The notes below the pieces were generated by a model. The model had not been told where the DNA came from and made no database searches. It worked only from the letters and a program-made list of their open reading frames with translations. The translations under genes were made by a program, and so were the position numbers. From NCBI GenBank assembly GCA_945639195.1, contig CALZEE010000003.1, forward strand, positions 62,001 to 126,000: a DNA stretch of 64,000 nucleotides. The letters run 5' to 3'. This document shows positions 17,244 to 28,315 of the stretch, one piece after another. The number at the start of each line of letters is the position of its first letter. The stretch's first letter is position 1. This DNA comes from an uncultured Ignatzschineria sp. Lineage in GTDB: Bacteria > Pseudomonadota > Gammaproteobacteria > Cardiobacteriales > Wohlfahrtiimonadaceae.

Positions 17244-18869
17244 TTACTTCGCGGCTTTCGCTTCTTTCACAGCCTTTGCTGCTTTAATGAATGCGATAAA
17301 GAGTGGATGCCCATCTCTTGGCGTTGATTTGAACTCAGGATGTGACTGTGTTCCTACAAACCAAGGGTGCTCTTTAAGCTCAACAAATTCCACTAATCCA
17401 CGATCATTTGTACGACCTGAAATTACGAAATTACCATCTTGTAATTGATCAAGATATTCGAGATTCACGCCATAACGATGACGATGACGCTCGCTTACAT
17501 CTGCCTGACCATAAGCTTCGTACGTTCTAGTACCTTCAACAAGCGTTGAGGGTTGTGCGCCCACGGTCATGTATCCACGGAACTCATCCGTTTCTGCATC
17601 ACGTTGTGGATCAAGCATCTGAATCACAGGATAAGCGACAGTTGGGTCAACTTCGCTCGTGTTTGCTCCTGATAATCCAAGTACATTACGCGCATACTCA
17701 ACGACTGCTAATTGCATACCAAGGCAAAGACCTAAGAAAGGAATTTTATTCTCACGAACATATTGAATCGCGCGAATTTTCCCTTCAATACCACGCTCAC
17801 CAAATCCACCTGGGATTAAGATTGCATCCATTCCTGCAAATGTTGCTGCAAGCTCTGTCTCATCCATTGATTCTAAAGACGCTGCTTCTGCATAATGCAA
17901 TTTAACATTTGTCTTTGTTTGAATACCTGCATGGAAAAGGGCTTCATTAATTGATTTATAAGTATCTGTAAAATCAGTATATTTACCAACAATCATCACA
18001 TTTGATGTCGTATCTGCTGATTGGATATTCTCAAGTACCTGATCCCACTCACTTAAATCTGCTTCTTTTGCATCAATATTAAATTGCTCAAGAACGATAC
18101 GATCCAAGTTTTGGCTATGAAGAATTCTCGGAATTTTGTAGATAGAATCTGCATCAACACATGAAATAACTGCTTCTTCAGCCACTGATGTAAAGAGTGC
18201 AATCTTACGGCATTCATCTCTTGGAAGTTCTTCTTCAGTACGACAAATTAAGATATCTGGCTGAATACCAATTGATCGAAGTTCTTTTACAGAATGTTGC
18301 GTTGGTTTTGTTTTTAACTCACCAGACGCACGAAGATATGGCACTAATGTTAAGTGCAAGAAGAGGGATTTACGAGGACCCACTTCTGTTCTAATTTGAC
18401 GAATGGCTTCTAAGAATGGAAGCGATTCGATATCTCCCACTGTTCCACCAATCTCGATCAATGCAATGTCAGCACCTTGTGCCACATTGTAAATACGATG
18501 CTTGATTTCGTCAGTAATATGCGGAATGACCTGAACGGTATTCCCATGATATTCGCCCGCTCTTTCACGTTCGATAACGGTTTTATAAACGCGTCCTGCG
18601 CTCACACTGTTACGACGGCTTGCCGTCATGCGAATAAAGCGCTCGTAATGACCTAAGTCTAAGTCTGTCTCTGCCCCATCATCGGTGACAAAAACCTCAC
18701 CATGTTGGAATGGACTCATCGTGCCAGGATCCACATTGATGTAAGGATCCAACTTCATCATTGTAACCTTAAGGCCTCTAGCCTCTAAAATAGCACCCAA
18801 AGAAGCTGCTGCGATCCCCTTGCCTAAAGATGAAACGACTCCACCTGTGACAAATATAAAATGTGTCAT
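17244..18869 (-). CDS. pyrG: CTP synthase
   Basis: 541 residues. An N-terminal synthetase domain ([35 protein letters not shown]) is followed by a class I glutamine amidotransferase domain (GGFGERG, LCLGMQ with the catalytic Cys, and SHPEF with His/Glu). It converts UTP to CTP with glutamine. C terminus ends in a lysine/alanine tail. GGGTGGG is a good ribosome binding site. Usual partners kdsA/eno are not adjacent; it is divergent from tkt. Confidence 0.97.
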   Translation of the reverse strand: MTHFIFVTGGVVSSLGKGIAAASLGAILEARGLKVTMMKLDPYINVDPGTMSPFQHGEVFVTDDGAETDLDLGHYERFIRMTASRRNSVSAGRVYKTVIERERAGEYHGNTVQVIPHITDEIKHRIYNVAQGADIALIEIGGTVGDIESLPFLEAIRQIRTEVGPRKSLFLHLTLVPYLRASGELKTKPTQHSVKELRSIGIQPDILICRTEEELPRDECRKIALFTSVAEEAVISCVDADSIYKIPRILHSQNLDRIVLEQFNIDAKEADLSEWDQVLENIQSADTTSNVMIVGKYTDFTDTYKSINEALFHAGIQTKTNVKLHYAEAASLESMDETELAATFAGMDAILIPGGFGERGIEGKIRAIQYVRENKIPFLGLCLGMQLAVVEYARNVLGLSGANTSEVDPTVAYPVIQMLDPQRDAETDEFRGYMTVGAQPSTLVEGTRTYEAYGQADVSERHRHRYGVNLEYLDQLQDGNFVISGRTNDRGLVEFVELKEHPWFVGTQSHPEFKSTPRDGHPLFIAFIKAAKAVKEAKAAK

Positions 18870-19015
18870 GAACCCACCCTGAAATTATGTGAAAAAAAAG
18901 TCTATCAGGGGATGTATTTTAATCCATTTCACAAAAAATTTCGATAAGAATTAAAAATCATTTCAATATTGGAAGATTCTAACGCTTCGAACGAGCTTTT
19001 TTTAGCGAGATTGAG

Positions 19016-19021
19016 TATAAT
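19016..19021 (+). promoter_or_regulatory. Possible -10 box of the tkt promoter
   Basis: Perfect TATAAT 53 bases before the tkt ATG in the divergent pyrG-tkt region. No good -35 is placed 16-18 bases upstream. Confidence 0.4.
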
Positions 19022-19073
19022 TAGGGGCTCTATTTCCTAGTGCTAATAAAATTAAAGGTTAAATATTTATACT

Positions 19074-21041
19074 ATGTCAAAGATGAATGAACAATGCGCA
19101 AATGCGATTCGCGCTCTCAGCATGGATGCTGTTCAAAAAGCGAACTCAGGTCACCCAGGAGCACCAATGGGTATGGCTGATATGGCAACTGCGCTTTGGG
19201 GGTTAAACCTCTCTCACAACCCAAATAACCCACATTGGGTAAACCGTGACCGCTTTGTCCTTTCAAATGGCCACGCATCAATGTTGCTTTATTCACTCTT
19301 ACATTTAACCGGTTATGCCGTTTCAATGGATGACTTAAAAGATTTCCGTCAATTAAACGCTAAAACTGCCGGTCACCCTGAGTACGGTTTTGCAGATGGT
19401 ATCGAAACAACGACAGGTCCTCTTGGTCAAGGTATTGCGAACGCTGTTGGTTTTGCACTTGCAGAAAAAATGATGGCAGGGACTTATAATACTGACGAAC
19501 ATAAAATCGTTGACCATTACACCTACACATTCTTAGGCGATGGTTGCATGATGGAAGGTGTTTCTCACGAAGCAGCTTCACTTGCAGGAACCTTAAAACT
19601 TAACAAATTAATCGCGCTTTATGATGATAACGGTATCTCTATTGATGGCGATATCAGTGGCTGGTTCACAGATAACACCAAGCAACGTTTTGAAGCATAT
19701 GGCTGGAACGTGATTGGCCAAATCGATGGTCACGATGTTGCTGCGGTTGATGCTGCGATCAAAGACGCAAAAAAATCAGATAAACCAACGCTTATTATCT
19801 GTAAAACACTTATCGGTAAAGGTTCTCCTAACAAGGAAGGTTCTGAAGCAACTCACGGCTCACCATTAGGTGCGGACGAAATTGCGGCGACTAAAGCAAG
19901 CCTTGGTTGGAACTATGGTCCTTTCGAAGTACCAAAAGAGATCTACAACGATTGGGATGCTCGCGAAGCAGGTGATGCTCGTGAAGAAGCATGGAATGCA
20001 ATCTTTGATGAGTATGTTGCAGCTAACCCAGAAAAAGCGGATGAATTCCTTCGCCGTATCGGTGGTGAATTACCTGAGAACTTTGAAGAAACTTTCAAAG
20101 CAGCTCTCAACACCGTGAATGAAAAAGCTGACAACATCGCAACACGTGTTGCGAGTAAAAATGCCCTTGATCTTCTCGCAACAAATCTTGCTGAGATCGT
20201 CGGTGGTTCTGCAGACTTAACACCATCAAACAATACCTTCTTCAAAGGTAGCCGTGATTTAGATATCGCATCTGGCGAAGGGAACTACATTCGCTTTGGG
20301 GTTCGTGAATTCGGAATGGCTGCAATCATGAATGGTCTTGCGCTTTACGGCGGCTTCATTCCTTATGGCGCAACGTTCTTAGTCTTCTCTGACTACGCTC
20401 GTAATGCAATCCGTATGAGTGCATTGATGGAGCAACGTGTTGTTTATGTGATGACGCATGACTCTATCGGTCTTGGTGAAGATGGACCTACGCATCAGCC
20501 TGTTGAACATGTTGAATCACTTCGTCTTATCCCGAACTTAAACGTTTGGAGACCTTGTGATGCGGTTGAAACACTTGTTGCTTGGGGCCATGGCTTACAA
20601 GCGGAAGACAATCCAACACTTCTCGCGCTTTCAAGACAAAACTTGCCGCACCAAGTACGTGATGCAACAACGCTTGAAAATGTGATCAAAGGTGGATATG
20701 TGTTACTTGAAAACAATGATGCAGACATTACATTGATTGCTACAGGTTCAGAAGTAGCACTTGCAATGGAAGCTGCAAAAGAGCTTAACGCTCGCGTTGT
20801 TTCTATGCCATGTGTTGAACTCTTTAGATCACAAGATTCTGCCTATAAAGCAGCGGTTCTTGGTGACACTAAAGCATTAGCGATCGAAGCTGGCGTAACA
20901 CGTGGTTGGTACGAATTTGCAGATGATGTTGTAGGTATCAATACCTTCGGCGCATCAGCACCGGCTAATGAGCTCTTCCCGCACTTTGGTTTCACTGTCG
21001 ACAACGTGATCCAAAAAGCACAAGCATTGCTCGCAAAGTAA
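19074..21041 (+). CDS. tkt: transketolase
   Basis: 655 residues. Thiamine-diphosphate enzyme with domains in order: PP-binding ([40 protein letters not shown]), Pyr-binding ([33 protein letters not shown]) and C-terminal domain. Transfers two-carbon units in the non-oxidative pentose phosphate pathway. Single gene with its own terminator downstream; AAAGG lies about 12 bases before the ATG, a rather long spacing. Confidence 0.97.
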   Translation: MSKMNEQCANAIRALSMDAVQKANSGHPGAPMGMADMATALWGLNLSHNPNNPHWVNRDRFVLSNGHASMLLYSLLHLTGYAVSMDDLKDFRQLNAKTAGHPEYGFADGIETTTGPLGQGIANAVGFALAEKMMAGTYNTDEHKIVDHYTYTFLGDGCMMEGVSHEAASLAGTLKLNKLIALYDDNGISIDGDISGWFTDNTKQRFEAYGWNVIGQIDGHDVAAVDAAIKDAKKSDKPTLIICKTLIGKGSPNKEGSEATHGSPLGADEIAATKASLGWNYGPFEVPKEIYNDWDAREAGDAREEAWNAIFDEYVAANPEKADEFLRRIGGELPENFEETFKAALNTVNEKADNIATRVASKNALDLLATNLAEIVGGSADLTPSNNTFFKGSRDLDIASGEGNYIRFGVREFGMAAIMNGLALYGGFIPYGATFLVFSDYARNAIRMSALMEQRVVYVMTHDSIGLGEDGPTHQPVEHVESLRLIPNLNVWRPCDAVETLVAWGHGLQAEDNPTLLALSRQNLPHQVRDATTLENVIKGGYVLLENNDADITLIATGSEVALAMEAAKELNARVVSMPCVELFRSQDSAYKAAVLGDTKALAIEAGVTRGWYEFADDVVGINTFGASAPANELFPHFGFTVDNVIQKAQALLAK

Positions 21042-21076
21042 GTCTAAGACTCACATAGTTTAAAATTAAACAGCTC

Positions 21077-21135
21077 AAAAGCCCTCTCGCACCAAACACT
21101 GATAACCAGTGTCAATGATGCACGAGGGCTTTTTT
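21077..21135 (+). terminator. Rho-independent terminator of tkt
   Basis: Outer stem AAAAGCCCTCTCG / CGAGGGCTTTTTT with an internal hairpin ACACTG-ATAAC-CAGTGT, ending in a run of six T. Confidence 0.85.
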
Positions 21136-21370
21136 CATGACTTAAATAAAGTATTACAGTCATTTTCATTTTATGATCACGCCCCTATTCTGATCAAAAA
21201 AATCGAAACGATCTTAGAACTAACCAATTTTATGTAAGTTATAAGATTTATATCACGTTGCAATCAATTACCGCGCTTACTAAGGAACTTTTAGGCGTCT
21301 TAAATAATATAATGCTAGAATGATCGGCTATTAATTCTATTTTTTTTAACTCATTATTATGGGAGCACTT
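21136..21370. other. Upstream region of yajC-secDF
   Basis: About 235 AT-rich bases with no gene. TATAAT at 21308-21313 is a plausible -10 for the sec operon; the -35 is not clear. Confidence 0.4.
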
Positions 21371-21742
21371 ATGAAGCGTTTAATGTTTGCTTTAACTGCC
21401 TTAGTATCACCTGCATTTGCACAAGCACAAGAACCACAAAGCATCGTTCCAACACTCCTCCTCTTCGGTGGTATGTTCGTTGTAATGTATTTCTTGATGA
21501 TTCGTCCACAACAAAAAAGAGCAAAACAACATCGTGATCTCGTAAGTTCACTTAAAGTGGGTGATGAGATTCTTTTAAGCTCTGGTTTCGTTGCAAGAAT
21601 TCGTGCATTAGATGATAACTATGTAAGCGCTGAAATTGCACCAAACGTTGTTATCAAAGCACAACGTCAAGCAATTAACTCTCTTTTACCAAAAGGGACT
21701 TACAGAGAAAAAATTGACGCAACTCCAGAAAAAGCTGACTAA
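21371..21742 (+). CDS. yajC: preprotein translocase accessory subunit YajC
   Basis: 123 residues from the ATG at 21371, which is preceded by GGGAG; an in-frame ATG at 21359 lies on that Shine-Dalgarno and is unlikely. A short hydrophobic N terminus (cleavable-looking), a second membrane segment VPTLLLFGGMFVVMYFLMI, then the YajC signature RPQQKRAKQHRDLVSSLKVGDEI. Sits in the inner membrane with SecDF, encoded 156 bases downstream; the usual queA-tgt genes upstream are absent. Confidence 0.93.
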   Translation: MKRLMFALTALVSPAFAQAQEPQSIVPTLLLFGGMFVVMYFLMIRPQQKRAKQHRDLVSSLKVGDEILLSSGFVARIRALDDNYVSAEIAPNVVIKAQRQAINSLLPKGTYREKIDATPEKAD

Positions 21743-21898
21743 TTGCGTATTGATCAGCGTTATTAAGGTTTTTGTTTACAAAAACTTTAAACGTTTGATT
21801 TAAAATACCATTAGAAATCTATTCTGCGCTCCATGCATCGTGTTAATTCACGGTGCATGGATTATTTAATTCATTTAGATAAAAAGTAACCCATTATT

Positions 21899-24751
21899 AT
21901 GCTTAATCGATATCCACTTTGGAAAAACATTCTGATTTTTGGGGTCATCATTCTCTGCTCTATCTTGGCACTCCCAAACTTATTTGGTGAAGACCCCTCG
22001 ATACAGATCTCCCCTACGAGAGATACACAGATCAACCATGCCTTAACTGAGCGCGTGGAATCTGTTCTTAAAGAGAACAATTTTGACGTCAAGAGAATTG
22101 AAGAATCTGAGAATCAACTATTGATTCGCTTTAAAGATACGGAAGAGCAGCTTAAAGCGAAAGACCTCTTAGATGGAGCTCTACAAGATCAATATACAAC
22201 CGCTTTAAACCTCGCACCTGATATGCCAAATTGGCTAGCAAGTCTTGGGTTACAACCAATGTATTTAGGTCTCGACCTTCGCGGTGGAGTTCACTTCTTA
22301 CTCGAAATTGATATGGACGGGTTGATTAATCAACTCTCCAATACTTATGCGGAGAGTATTCGTGCATCACTCACAGATAAAGGCTTAACGCCCCTGATTG
22401 AGATCACAAATCCGCAAACCATTACGGCTTCATTTGCAAATAGTAATGAGGCAACTCGCGCAAGAAATCTTCTTGCTAATAACCAAGCGTTCATGGAACT
22501 CAGTTTTGATACTTCTGGCAACCGCATTACTGCCAATATCAGCAATAAAGAGATTAATGATCGCAAAGCAAGTGCAGTTGTTCAAAACATTGCGACGCTT
22601 CGTAATCGTGTTAACGAATTAGGCGTTGCTGAACCAATCATCCAGCAACAAGGTCTTGATCGTATTGTTGTTCAACTTCCGGGGATTCAAGATACTGCTC
22701 GCGCTAAAGAGATTCTTGGTACAACCGCGACTCTAGAGTTCCGTATTGTTGATGATAGAAGTGGGACAGATGCCTATAGAGCATTAGAATCAGGCCGTGC
22801 ACCGCTTGGTACAAAGCTCTATCAAACGCGTGATGGGGTTCCTTACCTTCTGAAACGTCAAGTGATCTTAACGGGCGAATCCATCGTTAAAGCAACGGCA
22901 GGTTTAAACCCTGAAACAAACCTTCCTGAAGTATACATCACGCTCGACTCAAAAGGCGCTGATCGCTTTGCAGAAGGCACAAAAGCCAATATCAAAAAAC
23001 CTATGGCGACTGTTTTCATCGAAAACAAACTCCAAACGACGTTTGATAAAGATGGCAATGAAATCCGTAAAAGTATTACCACTGAAGAGATTGCAAACGT
23101 TGCAACAATTCAAAGCCAGCTCTTCTCTAACTTCTCAATCTCCGGCATTAATTCATTGCAAGAAGCCAATAACCTTGCAATCACATTAAGCTCAGGTGCG
23201 CTTGCTGCACCGATTCATATTATTGAAGAACGCACGATTGGTCCAAGTGCTGGTAAAGAAAACATTCAACGTGGTGTGGATGCTGCGCTTTATGGCCTCT
23301 TAATGGTAATGGTCTTCATGGTGATTCGTTACCATGGATTTGGACTTGTTGCGAACGTTGCACTCGTTGCGAACCTCGTATTAGTTCTTGCGGTTCTTTC
23401 GCTCCTTCAAGCAACCTTAACCCTTCCTGGGATTGCCGGTATCGTGCTATCGCTCGGGATGAGTGTGGATGCCAACGTCCTGATTAATGAGCGAATACGA
23501 GAGGATCTGCGAAAAGGCAGTACCCCTCAACAAGCGATTAACAATGGATTTGGTAAAGCATTCGGTACGATTATGGATGCAAACCTCACGAGCCTCTTCT
23601 CAGCGGTAGCCCTATTCTTTATTGGATCTGGTCCAATCAAAGGCTTCGCAGTTACGCTCTCAGTGGGGATTATTACATCAGTATTCACTGCCGTTTACTT
23701 TAACCGCGCGATTATCAACTTGATTTATGGTGGTCGTCGTACTATTAAAAAACTCTCTGTTGGTAGTAAAGAGCGTCTTAAAATATTCTCAGGCGAAACG
23801 ACCTATAACTTCATGAAATATGCGAAGTTCTGGATTGGCGCTTGTATTGCAGTATGTATATTAGCCATCACTATCTCGGCCACAAATGGCTTTAAACTTG
23901 GCCTCGACTTCACTGGCGGAACTGAAATTGAAGCGGTTTATGAAAAACCCGTTGATATCGACACTGTTCGTCAGTTATTAGAAGATGAAGGTTTTGAATC
24001 TGTTGTTGCGCAGCATTTTGGCTCGGCTCGTAATGTACTGATTAACATACCGACAGCTGAAGATGTTGAAGATTCTGCTGCTGTTACAGAGACATTAACA
24101 AAAGCCCTCAATATTGCGGATAATCCAATGAAGATCCAAAAGATCGACTACATTGGTGCAAAAGTAGGTAGCGAATTAGTCTCTGATGGCGTCATGGCAT
24201 CTGCCCTTGCGATCTTCCTTATTCTTGTCTATATCTGGTTTAGATTCGAATGGAAGCTTTCCATGGGAACGATCCTCTCAACAGTCCATGATGGTCTCTT
24301 TGTGGTGGCAGCATTCTCTGTCTTAGGACTTGAGTTTGATTTAACCTCACTAGCAGCAATTCTGGCCGTGATTGGATACTCCGTGAACGATACCGTTGTT
24401 ATTCTTGACCGTATTCGTGAGAACTTCAGACTCGATCGTACCAGTACGCCAAAACAGATTATCAACGCATCTATCAACCAAACGTTATCAAGAACGGTGA
24501 TGACATCACTTACGACCTTCTTAGCAGTGCTTGCACTCTATCTCTTTGGTGGTCAAGTGATTCACTCATTTGCATTGATCATGTTAATTGGTATCGTCGT
24601 TGCAACTTACTCATCAATCTTCATTGCCGCAGCCGGTGCTTATGTACTTGGACTTAAGCGTGATGATCTCATCCCCGCACCGATTAGCAAGGAAGATGGC
24701 GAAGTGATCGACGAGGGTGATAACGTGAGTAAGACAGATCAGCCAATATAA
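21899..24751 (+). CDS. secDF: SecD-SecF fusion protein translocase subunit
   Basis: 950 residues in one frame. The SecD half (1-~610) has TM1, a periplasmic domain with LGLDLRGGVHFLLEID and RIVVQLPGI, and five further helices with LSLGMSVDANVLINERIRE. The SecF half (~640-920) has TM1, KLGLDFTGGTEIE, and five helices with IGYSVNDTVVILDRIRE. In most Gammaproteobacteria secD and secF are separate genes; here the linker (YGGRRTIKKLSVGSKERLKI) joins them with no stop or restart. RND-type complex that uses proton motive force to finish protein export. Acidic C-terminal tail. Confidence 0.95.
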   Translation: MLNRYPLWKNILIFGVIILCSILALPNLFGEDPSIQISPTRDTQINHALTERVESVLKENNFDVKRIEESENQLLIRFKDTEEQLKAKDLLDGALQDQYTTALNLAPDMPNWLASLGLQPMYLGLDLRGGVHFLLEIDMDGLINQLSNTYAESIRASLTDKGLTPLIEITNPQTITASFANSNEATRARNLLANNQAFMELSFDTSGNRITANISNKEINDRKASAVVQNIATLRNRVNELGVAEPIIQQQGLDRIVVQLPGIQDTARAKEILGTTATLEFRIVDDRSGTDAYRALESGRAPLGTKLYQTRDGVPYLLKRQVILTGESIVKATAGLNPETNLPEVYITLDSKGADRFAEGTKANIKKPMATVFIENKLQTTFDKDGNEIRKSITTEEIANVATIQSQLFSNFSISGINSLQEANNLAITLSSGALAAPIHIIEERTIGPSAGKENIQRGVDAALYGLLMVMVFMVIRYHGFGLVANVALVANLVLVLAVLSLLQATLTLPGIAGIVLSLGMSVDANVLINERIREDLRKGSTPQQAINNGFGKAFGTIMDANLTSLFSAVALFFIGSGPIKGFAVTLSVGIITSVFTAVYFNRAIINLIYGGRRTIKKLSVGSKERLKIFSGETTYNFMKYAKFWIGACIAVCILAITISATNGFKLGLDFTGGTEIEAVYEKPVDIDTVRQLLEDEGFESVVAQHFGSARNVLINIPTAEDVEDSAAVTETLTKALNIADNPMKIQKIDYIGAKVGSELVSDGVMASALAIFLILVYIWFRFEWKLSMGTILSTVHDGLFVVAAFSVLGLEFDLTSLAAILAVIGYSVNDTVVILDRIRENFRLDRTSTPKQIINASINQTLSRTVMTSLTTFLAVLALYLFGGQVIHSFALIMLIGIVVATYSSIFIAAAGAYVLGLKRDDLIPAPISKEDGEVIDEGDNVSKTDQPI

Positions 24752-24790
24752 TTTTTGACATCAAGTTCGTCAGAATTTAGATACAACTAA

Positions 24791-24825
24791 AAAACCTTTA
24801 CATCAACCATGATGTAAAGGTTTTT
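24791..24825 (+). terminator. Rho-independent terminator of yajC-secDF
   Basis: 14-bp perfect stem AAAACCTTTACATC / GATGTAAAGGTTTT with a 6-base loop and a T run. Confidence 0.9.
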
Positions 24826-24929
24826 ATTCATTGGGCGATTTGCTAGAATGAGTGGTTGTATCGTGCCTCTCATGAGGCTGGTAGCATTCTTCATCAATAT
24901 CGACTACATTTGCAAAAGGATTATCCATC

Positions 24930-27900
24930 TTGCGGCAGGCTGTTCCAAAAAAAACCAAAACATCGACTGTCATTTTATCCATCTTCTCCAAGACAGTTGG
25001 GATCGTTCTCTTCATCGCAACGCTTTTACTAGCTATTGCAATGGCGGTGAGTTTCTATAGCTATCACCCGCAAGATCCTGCATGGAGTAGTGCGACAGAC
25101 ACAGATGTAATTCATAACCTCGCAGGCGAACGTGGCGCTTACTTTGCAGATATTATGCTTGCGGCTATCGGAAATACTGCGTGGCTCTTGCCAATATTGC
25201 TCGTCGGTTTTGGCTACCAGCTCTTCTTAAAACGAAAGCTCCTCACGATCTCTTTAGACAAGATCAGTTTCCGCTTACTCGGCGTTCTTATCACGATCTT
25301 CTCTCTATCAGCCCTGCTCGATCTTCATAGCGGCAATGGCGGTATGATGGGAGGATTTATCGGAACAGAACTGATTAATCTTGTCAGCATCCCCCTCTCG
25401 CTAGATCCTAGCATGCTCTTTTATGGCACGAAAATAGTCTTCGCAATCTTAGCCTTTGTCGGTTTTTATCTTATCACTGGTATGGGTCCGATTGGCTGGG
25501 CAGATTATTGTGGCATGATCATCTTTACGATCCTTGGATTTATCATCCCTAAAAAAAAGGATGATGAATATCTCGAAAATACCCCCCCACCGCTCCCGAG
25601 CCATGATGGTAATATTGAACAAGAAGCTATTGATCGCATGCTCGATAATAGCGAGCGAAAAGCGCCGGGCTTCTTTAATAAAATATTCGCCGCTAAAGAT
25701 GACAACAACCCTGATGCTCGCCCACAAGAGTTTATCGAAATTGATGAGTCGCTCTTAACAGAAGATGAATATCAGACGAATGCCCCAACCCAAGACCCTC
25801 ACTTCAATAGCTATAACTACAACCCGCTTGAAGAAGAGACCACAGAAGTAGAAGATGATGCCGACATGAATGAAAATAGTATTCCTCCAATTTTTAGAAA
25901 TCTCCAAAAGTCAGATATAAAGCAAGCTCCAGAGTCTCCCGAACCCACAACAGAAGCTGATGATTTCAAGCTTAACTCTCTAGAGCCTCAAATGGATGAA
26001 TGGGAAACCTTTATTCGCAATCCTAAGACAGACGAAGCTCCCATTGAAGAAGTTACCGAAGTAATCACCGAAGAATCTGATGAAAAGAAGGGGATTCCAT
26101 CCATCTTTCGTAATCTCTTTAAAGCACGCAAAAAAAAGCGTGAAGCTGAAACCGAGACGCACACAAAAGTAGAGCCTTCTCTTGCAGAGTCTGCGGCAAT
26201 AGCTGCTCCAATCATCGCCAGCAATATCATTGAAGACAACAATGATCATCTTGAGGCTCGCGAATCAGCTCAGAATATTGAAGAAGCTGAAATCATTGAA
26301 CCTTCATCTCTCCAGTTTTCGATCTCTGATGATGAAGATGACACTGATAATAGTGAAGAGATCAATGAAATCCCGGCAATCAGCATCGAAGAAGATATCG
26401 CTGAAATAGAGACGCCAGTATTCGATATCGAAATGGAGATCGAAGATAGTGAAATTTCGTCACCTGTAGAACCGGATGCTATACAGTCCAATCATACAAT
26501 CACGCCCCCTTTAATTCCTGAAACGCAGCCTGTCAAATCACCCTATATTGGTCATGAAATTGATCCTCGCTCTGGCATGCCGATTCCCGTAAAAGCACCG
26601 AAAGAATTTCCGATGGCAGGTCGATTACCAGGTCTTGATCTCCTTGGAAATCCACCGCCAGTAACAGAAAGCTACGACCCTGGTGAGCTACAAGAACTCG
26701 CAACGCTGATTGAAGAGCAACTCAAAAACTTCAATATTGAAGTGAAAGTGATGAACATCGAGCCCGGTCCTGTTATTACCCGTTTCGAGCTAGACCTTGC
26801 ACCCGGCGTTAAGATTGCGCAGATTAATAACCTGAATAAAGATATTGCACGCTCACTCTCAGTTACAAGCGTTCGCATCGTCGATATTATTCCGGGGAAA
26901 CCTTTTATTGGTCTTGAAATCCCGAACAAAAAACGTCAAATCGTCTACTTTAAAGAAGGTCTTTATGCCGAAGCTTACCGCAACAGCAAACATCCTTTAA
27001 CGATTTTACTTGGGAAAGATGTATCAGGTAATCAAGTGACTGCAAACCTTGAGAAAATGCCACATCTTCTCATTGCAGGAACCACAGGTTCGGGGAAATC
27101 GGTAGGGATTAACACAATTCTCTTAAGCCTGCTATACAAAGCACGCCCTGAAGATTTGCGCCTTATTATGATTGACCCGAAAATGCTTGAGCTCTCGGTA
27201 TATGATAATATCCCACATCTTTTAGCTCCGGTAGTAACGGATATGAAAGAGTCCGCGAATGCCCTTCGCTGGGCAGTTGTTGAAATGGAGCGTCGATACC
27301 TCTTAATGAGCAAGCTCCGCGTCCGTAATATCGGTGGATTTAACCAAAAGGTTAAAGAGGCGATTCAAGCAGGCGAATCAATTAAAGATCCGCTTTGGGA
27401 TCCTTCTCGCGAAGTATCAGATCATGTCACCGCACCAGATCTCAAACCGCTTCCCTACATTGTGATTGTTATCGATGAGCTTGCGGATATGATGATGACT
27501 GTAGGAAAAGCCGTCGAAGAACTAATTGCTCGCTTAACACAAAAAGCCCGTGCTGCAGGAATACATTTAGTCGTTGCAACCCAGCGTCCTTCAGTAGATG
27601 TTATTACCGGTCTTATTAAAGCGAACATTCCTAGCCGTATTGCCTTTAAAGTCTCAAGCAAAATCGACTCAAGAACTGTATTAGACCAACAAGGTGCAGA
27701 AAACCTTCTCGGTCATGGAGATATGCTCTACTTCCCAAGTGGTGCCCCCTTCCCAATGCGTGTTCATGGTGCATTTGTAGACGATAACGAGGTCAATCGC
27801 GTTGCGGACTTCCTTCGCTTAACTGGCGATACCGATTATATTGAAGATATATTAAAAGATCCGACAGAAGAGATCCCGGGGTTATCAGATAATGCGGCAG

Positions 27901-28121
27901 GCTATGTACCCTCTCCTGAAGATGTCGAAGATGTCCTTTATGATGAAGCGGTTCGAATTGTCCTTGAAGATAAAAGACCCACAATCTCTTATGTTCAAAG
28001 AAAATTGCGGATCGGTTACCAAAGAGCAGCACGTCTTATCGAAACAATGGAAGAGCAAGGCATTGTCTCTGCACCCGGCAATAATGGCGTGCGAGAACTC
28101 CTCGTTAACTATGAAAAATAG
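24930..28121 (+). CDS. ftsK: DNA translocase FtsK
   Basis: 1063 residues from a TTG (AAAAGGA nine bases upstream). Four or so N-terminal membrane helices anchor it at the septum (about 20-180). A long acidic, low-complexity linker (about 200-560, with a repeated [20 protein letters not shown] motif) leads to the motor: alpha domain, Walker A GTTGSGKS near 717, Walker [26 protein letters not shown]. The C-terminal gamma winged helix ([20 protein letters not shown]) reads KOPS sites. Couples chromosome dimer resolution to division. Alternative starts inside the first helix are possible but less well supported. Confidence 0.95.
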   Translation: MRQAVPKKTKTSTVILSIFSKTVGIVLFIATLLLAIAMAVSFYSYHPQDPAWSSATDTDVIHNLAGERGAYFADIMLAAIGNTAWLLPILLVGFGYQLFLKRKLLTISLDKISFRLLGVLITIFSLSALLDLHSGNGGMMGGFIGTELINLVSIPLSLDPSMLFYGTKIVFAILAFVGFYLITGMGPIGWADYCGMIIFTILGFIIPKKKDDEYLENTPPPLPSHDGNIEQEAIDRMLDNSERKAPGFFNKIFAAKDDNNPDARPQEFIEIDESLLTEDEYQTNAPTQDPHFNSYNYNPLEEETTEVEDDADMNENSIPPIFRNLQKSDIKQAPESPEPTTEADDFKLNSLEPQMDEWETFIRNPKTDEAPIEEVTEVITEESDEKKGIPSIFRNLFKARKKKREAETETHTKVEPSLAESAAIAAPIIASNIIEDNNDHLEARESAQNIEEAEIIEPSSLQFSISDDEDDTDNSEEINEIPAISIEEDIAEIETPVFDIEMEIEDSEISSPVEPDAIQSNHTITPPLIPETQPVKSPYIGHEIDPRSGMPIPVKAPKEFPMAGRLPGLDLLGNPPPVTESYDPGELQELATLIEEQLKNFNIEVKVMNIEPGPVITRFELDLAPGVKIAQINNLNKDIARSLSVTSVRIVDIIPGKPFIGLEIPNKKRQIVYFKEGLYAEAYRNSKHPLTILLGKDVSGNQVTANLEKMPHLLIAGTTGSGKSVGINTILLSLLYKARPEDLRLIMIDPKMLELSVYDNIPHLLAPVVTDMKESANALRWAVVEMERRYLLMSKLRVRNIGGFNQKVKEAIQAGESIKDPLWDPSREVSDHVTAPDLKPLPYIVIVIDELADMMMTVGKAVEELIARLTQKARAAGIHLVVATQRPSVDVITGLIKANIPSRIAFKVSSKIDSRTVLDQQGAENLLGHGDMLYFPSGAPFPMRVHGAFVDDNEVNRVADFLRLTGDTDYIEDILKDPTEEIPGLSDNAAGYVPSPEDVEDVLYDEAVRIVLEDKRPTISYVQRKLRIGYQRAARLIETMEEQGIVSAPGNNGVRELLVNYEK

Positions 28122-28194
28122 CCCATCGATAGTATCTCTCTAAAGAGGTTAATATCAGCGCTATGCTCATAATGGCAACACAACCGCTCACTCA

Positions 28195-28227
28195 CTGCTC
28201 CCTATTTTCATAAAAGATAGGGAGCAG
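28195..28227 (+). terminator. Hairpin after ftsK, probable terminator
   Basis: Perfect 11-bp stem CTGCTCCCTAT / ATAGGGAGCAG with a T-rich loop; the downstream T run is weak. Confidence 0.55.
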
Positions 28228-28315
28228 TCACATTTTAACGCATCATTTTATGCAGATTCTGAACTCTCATCGATCTACATAAAAGCACGATTCAAAGAAA
28301 GAGAGAAAGAGGATT

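Noticed and set aside
17546..17905. 119-codon plus-strand ORF
   Set aside because: Antisense shadow inside pyrG.
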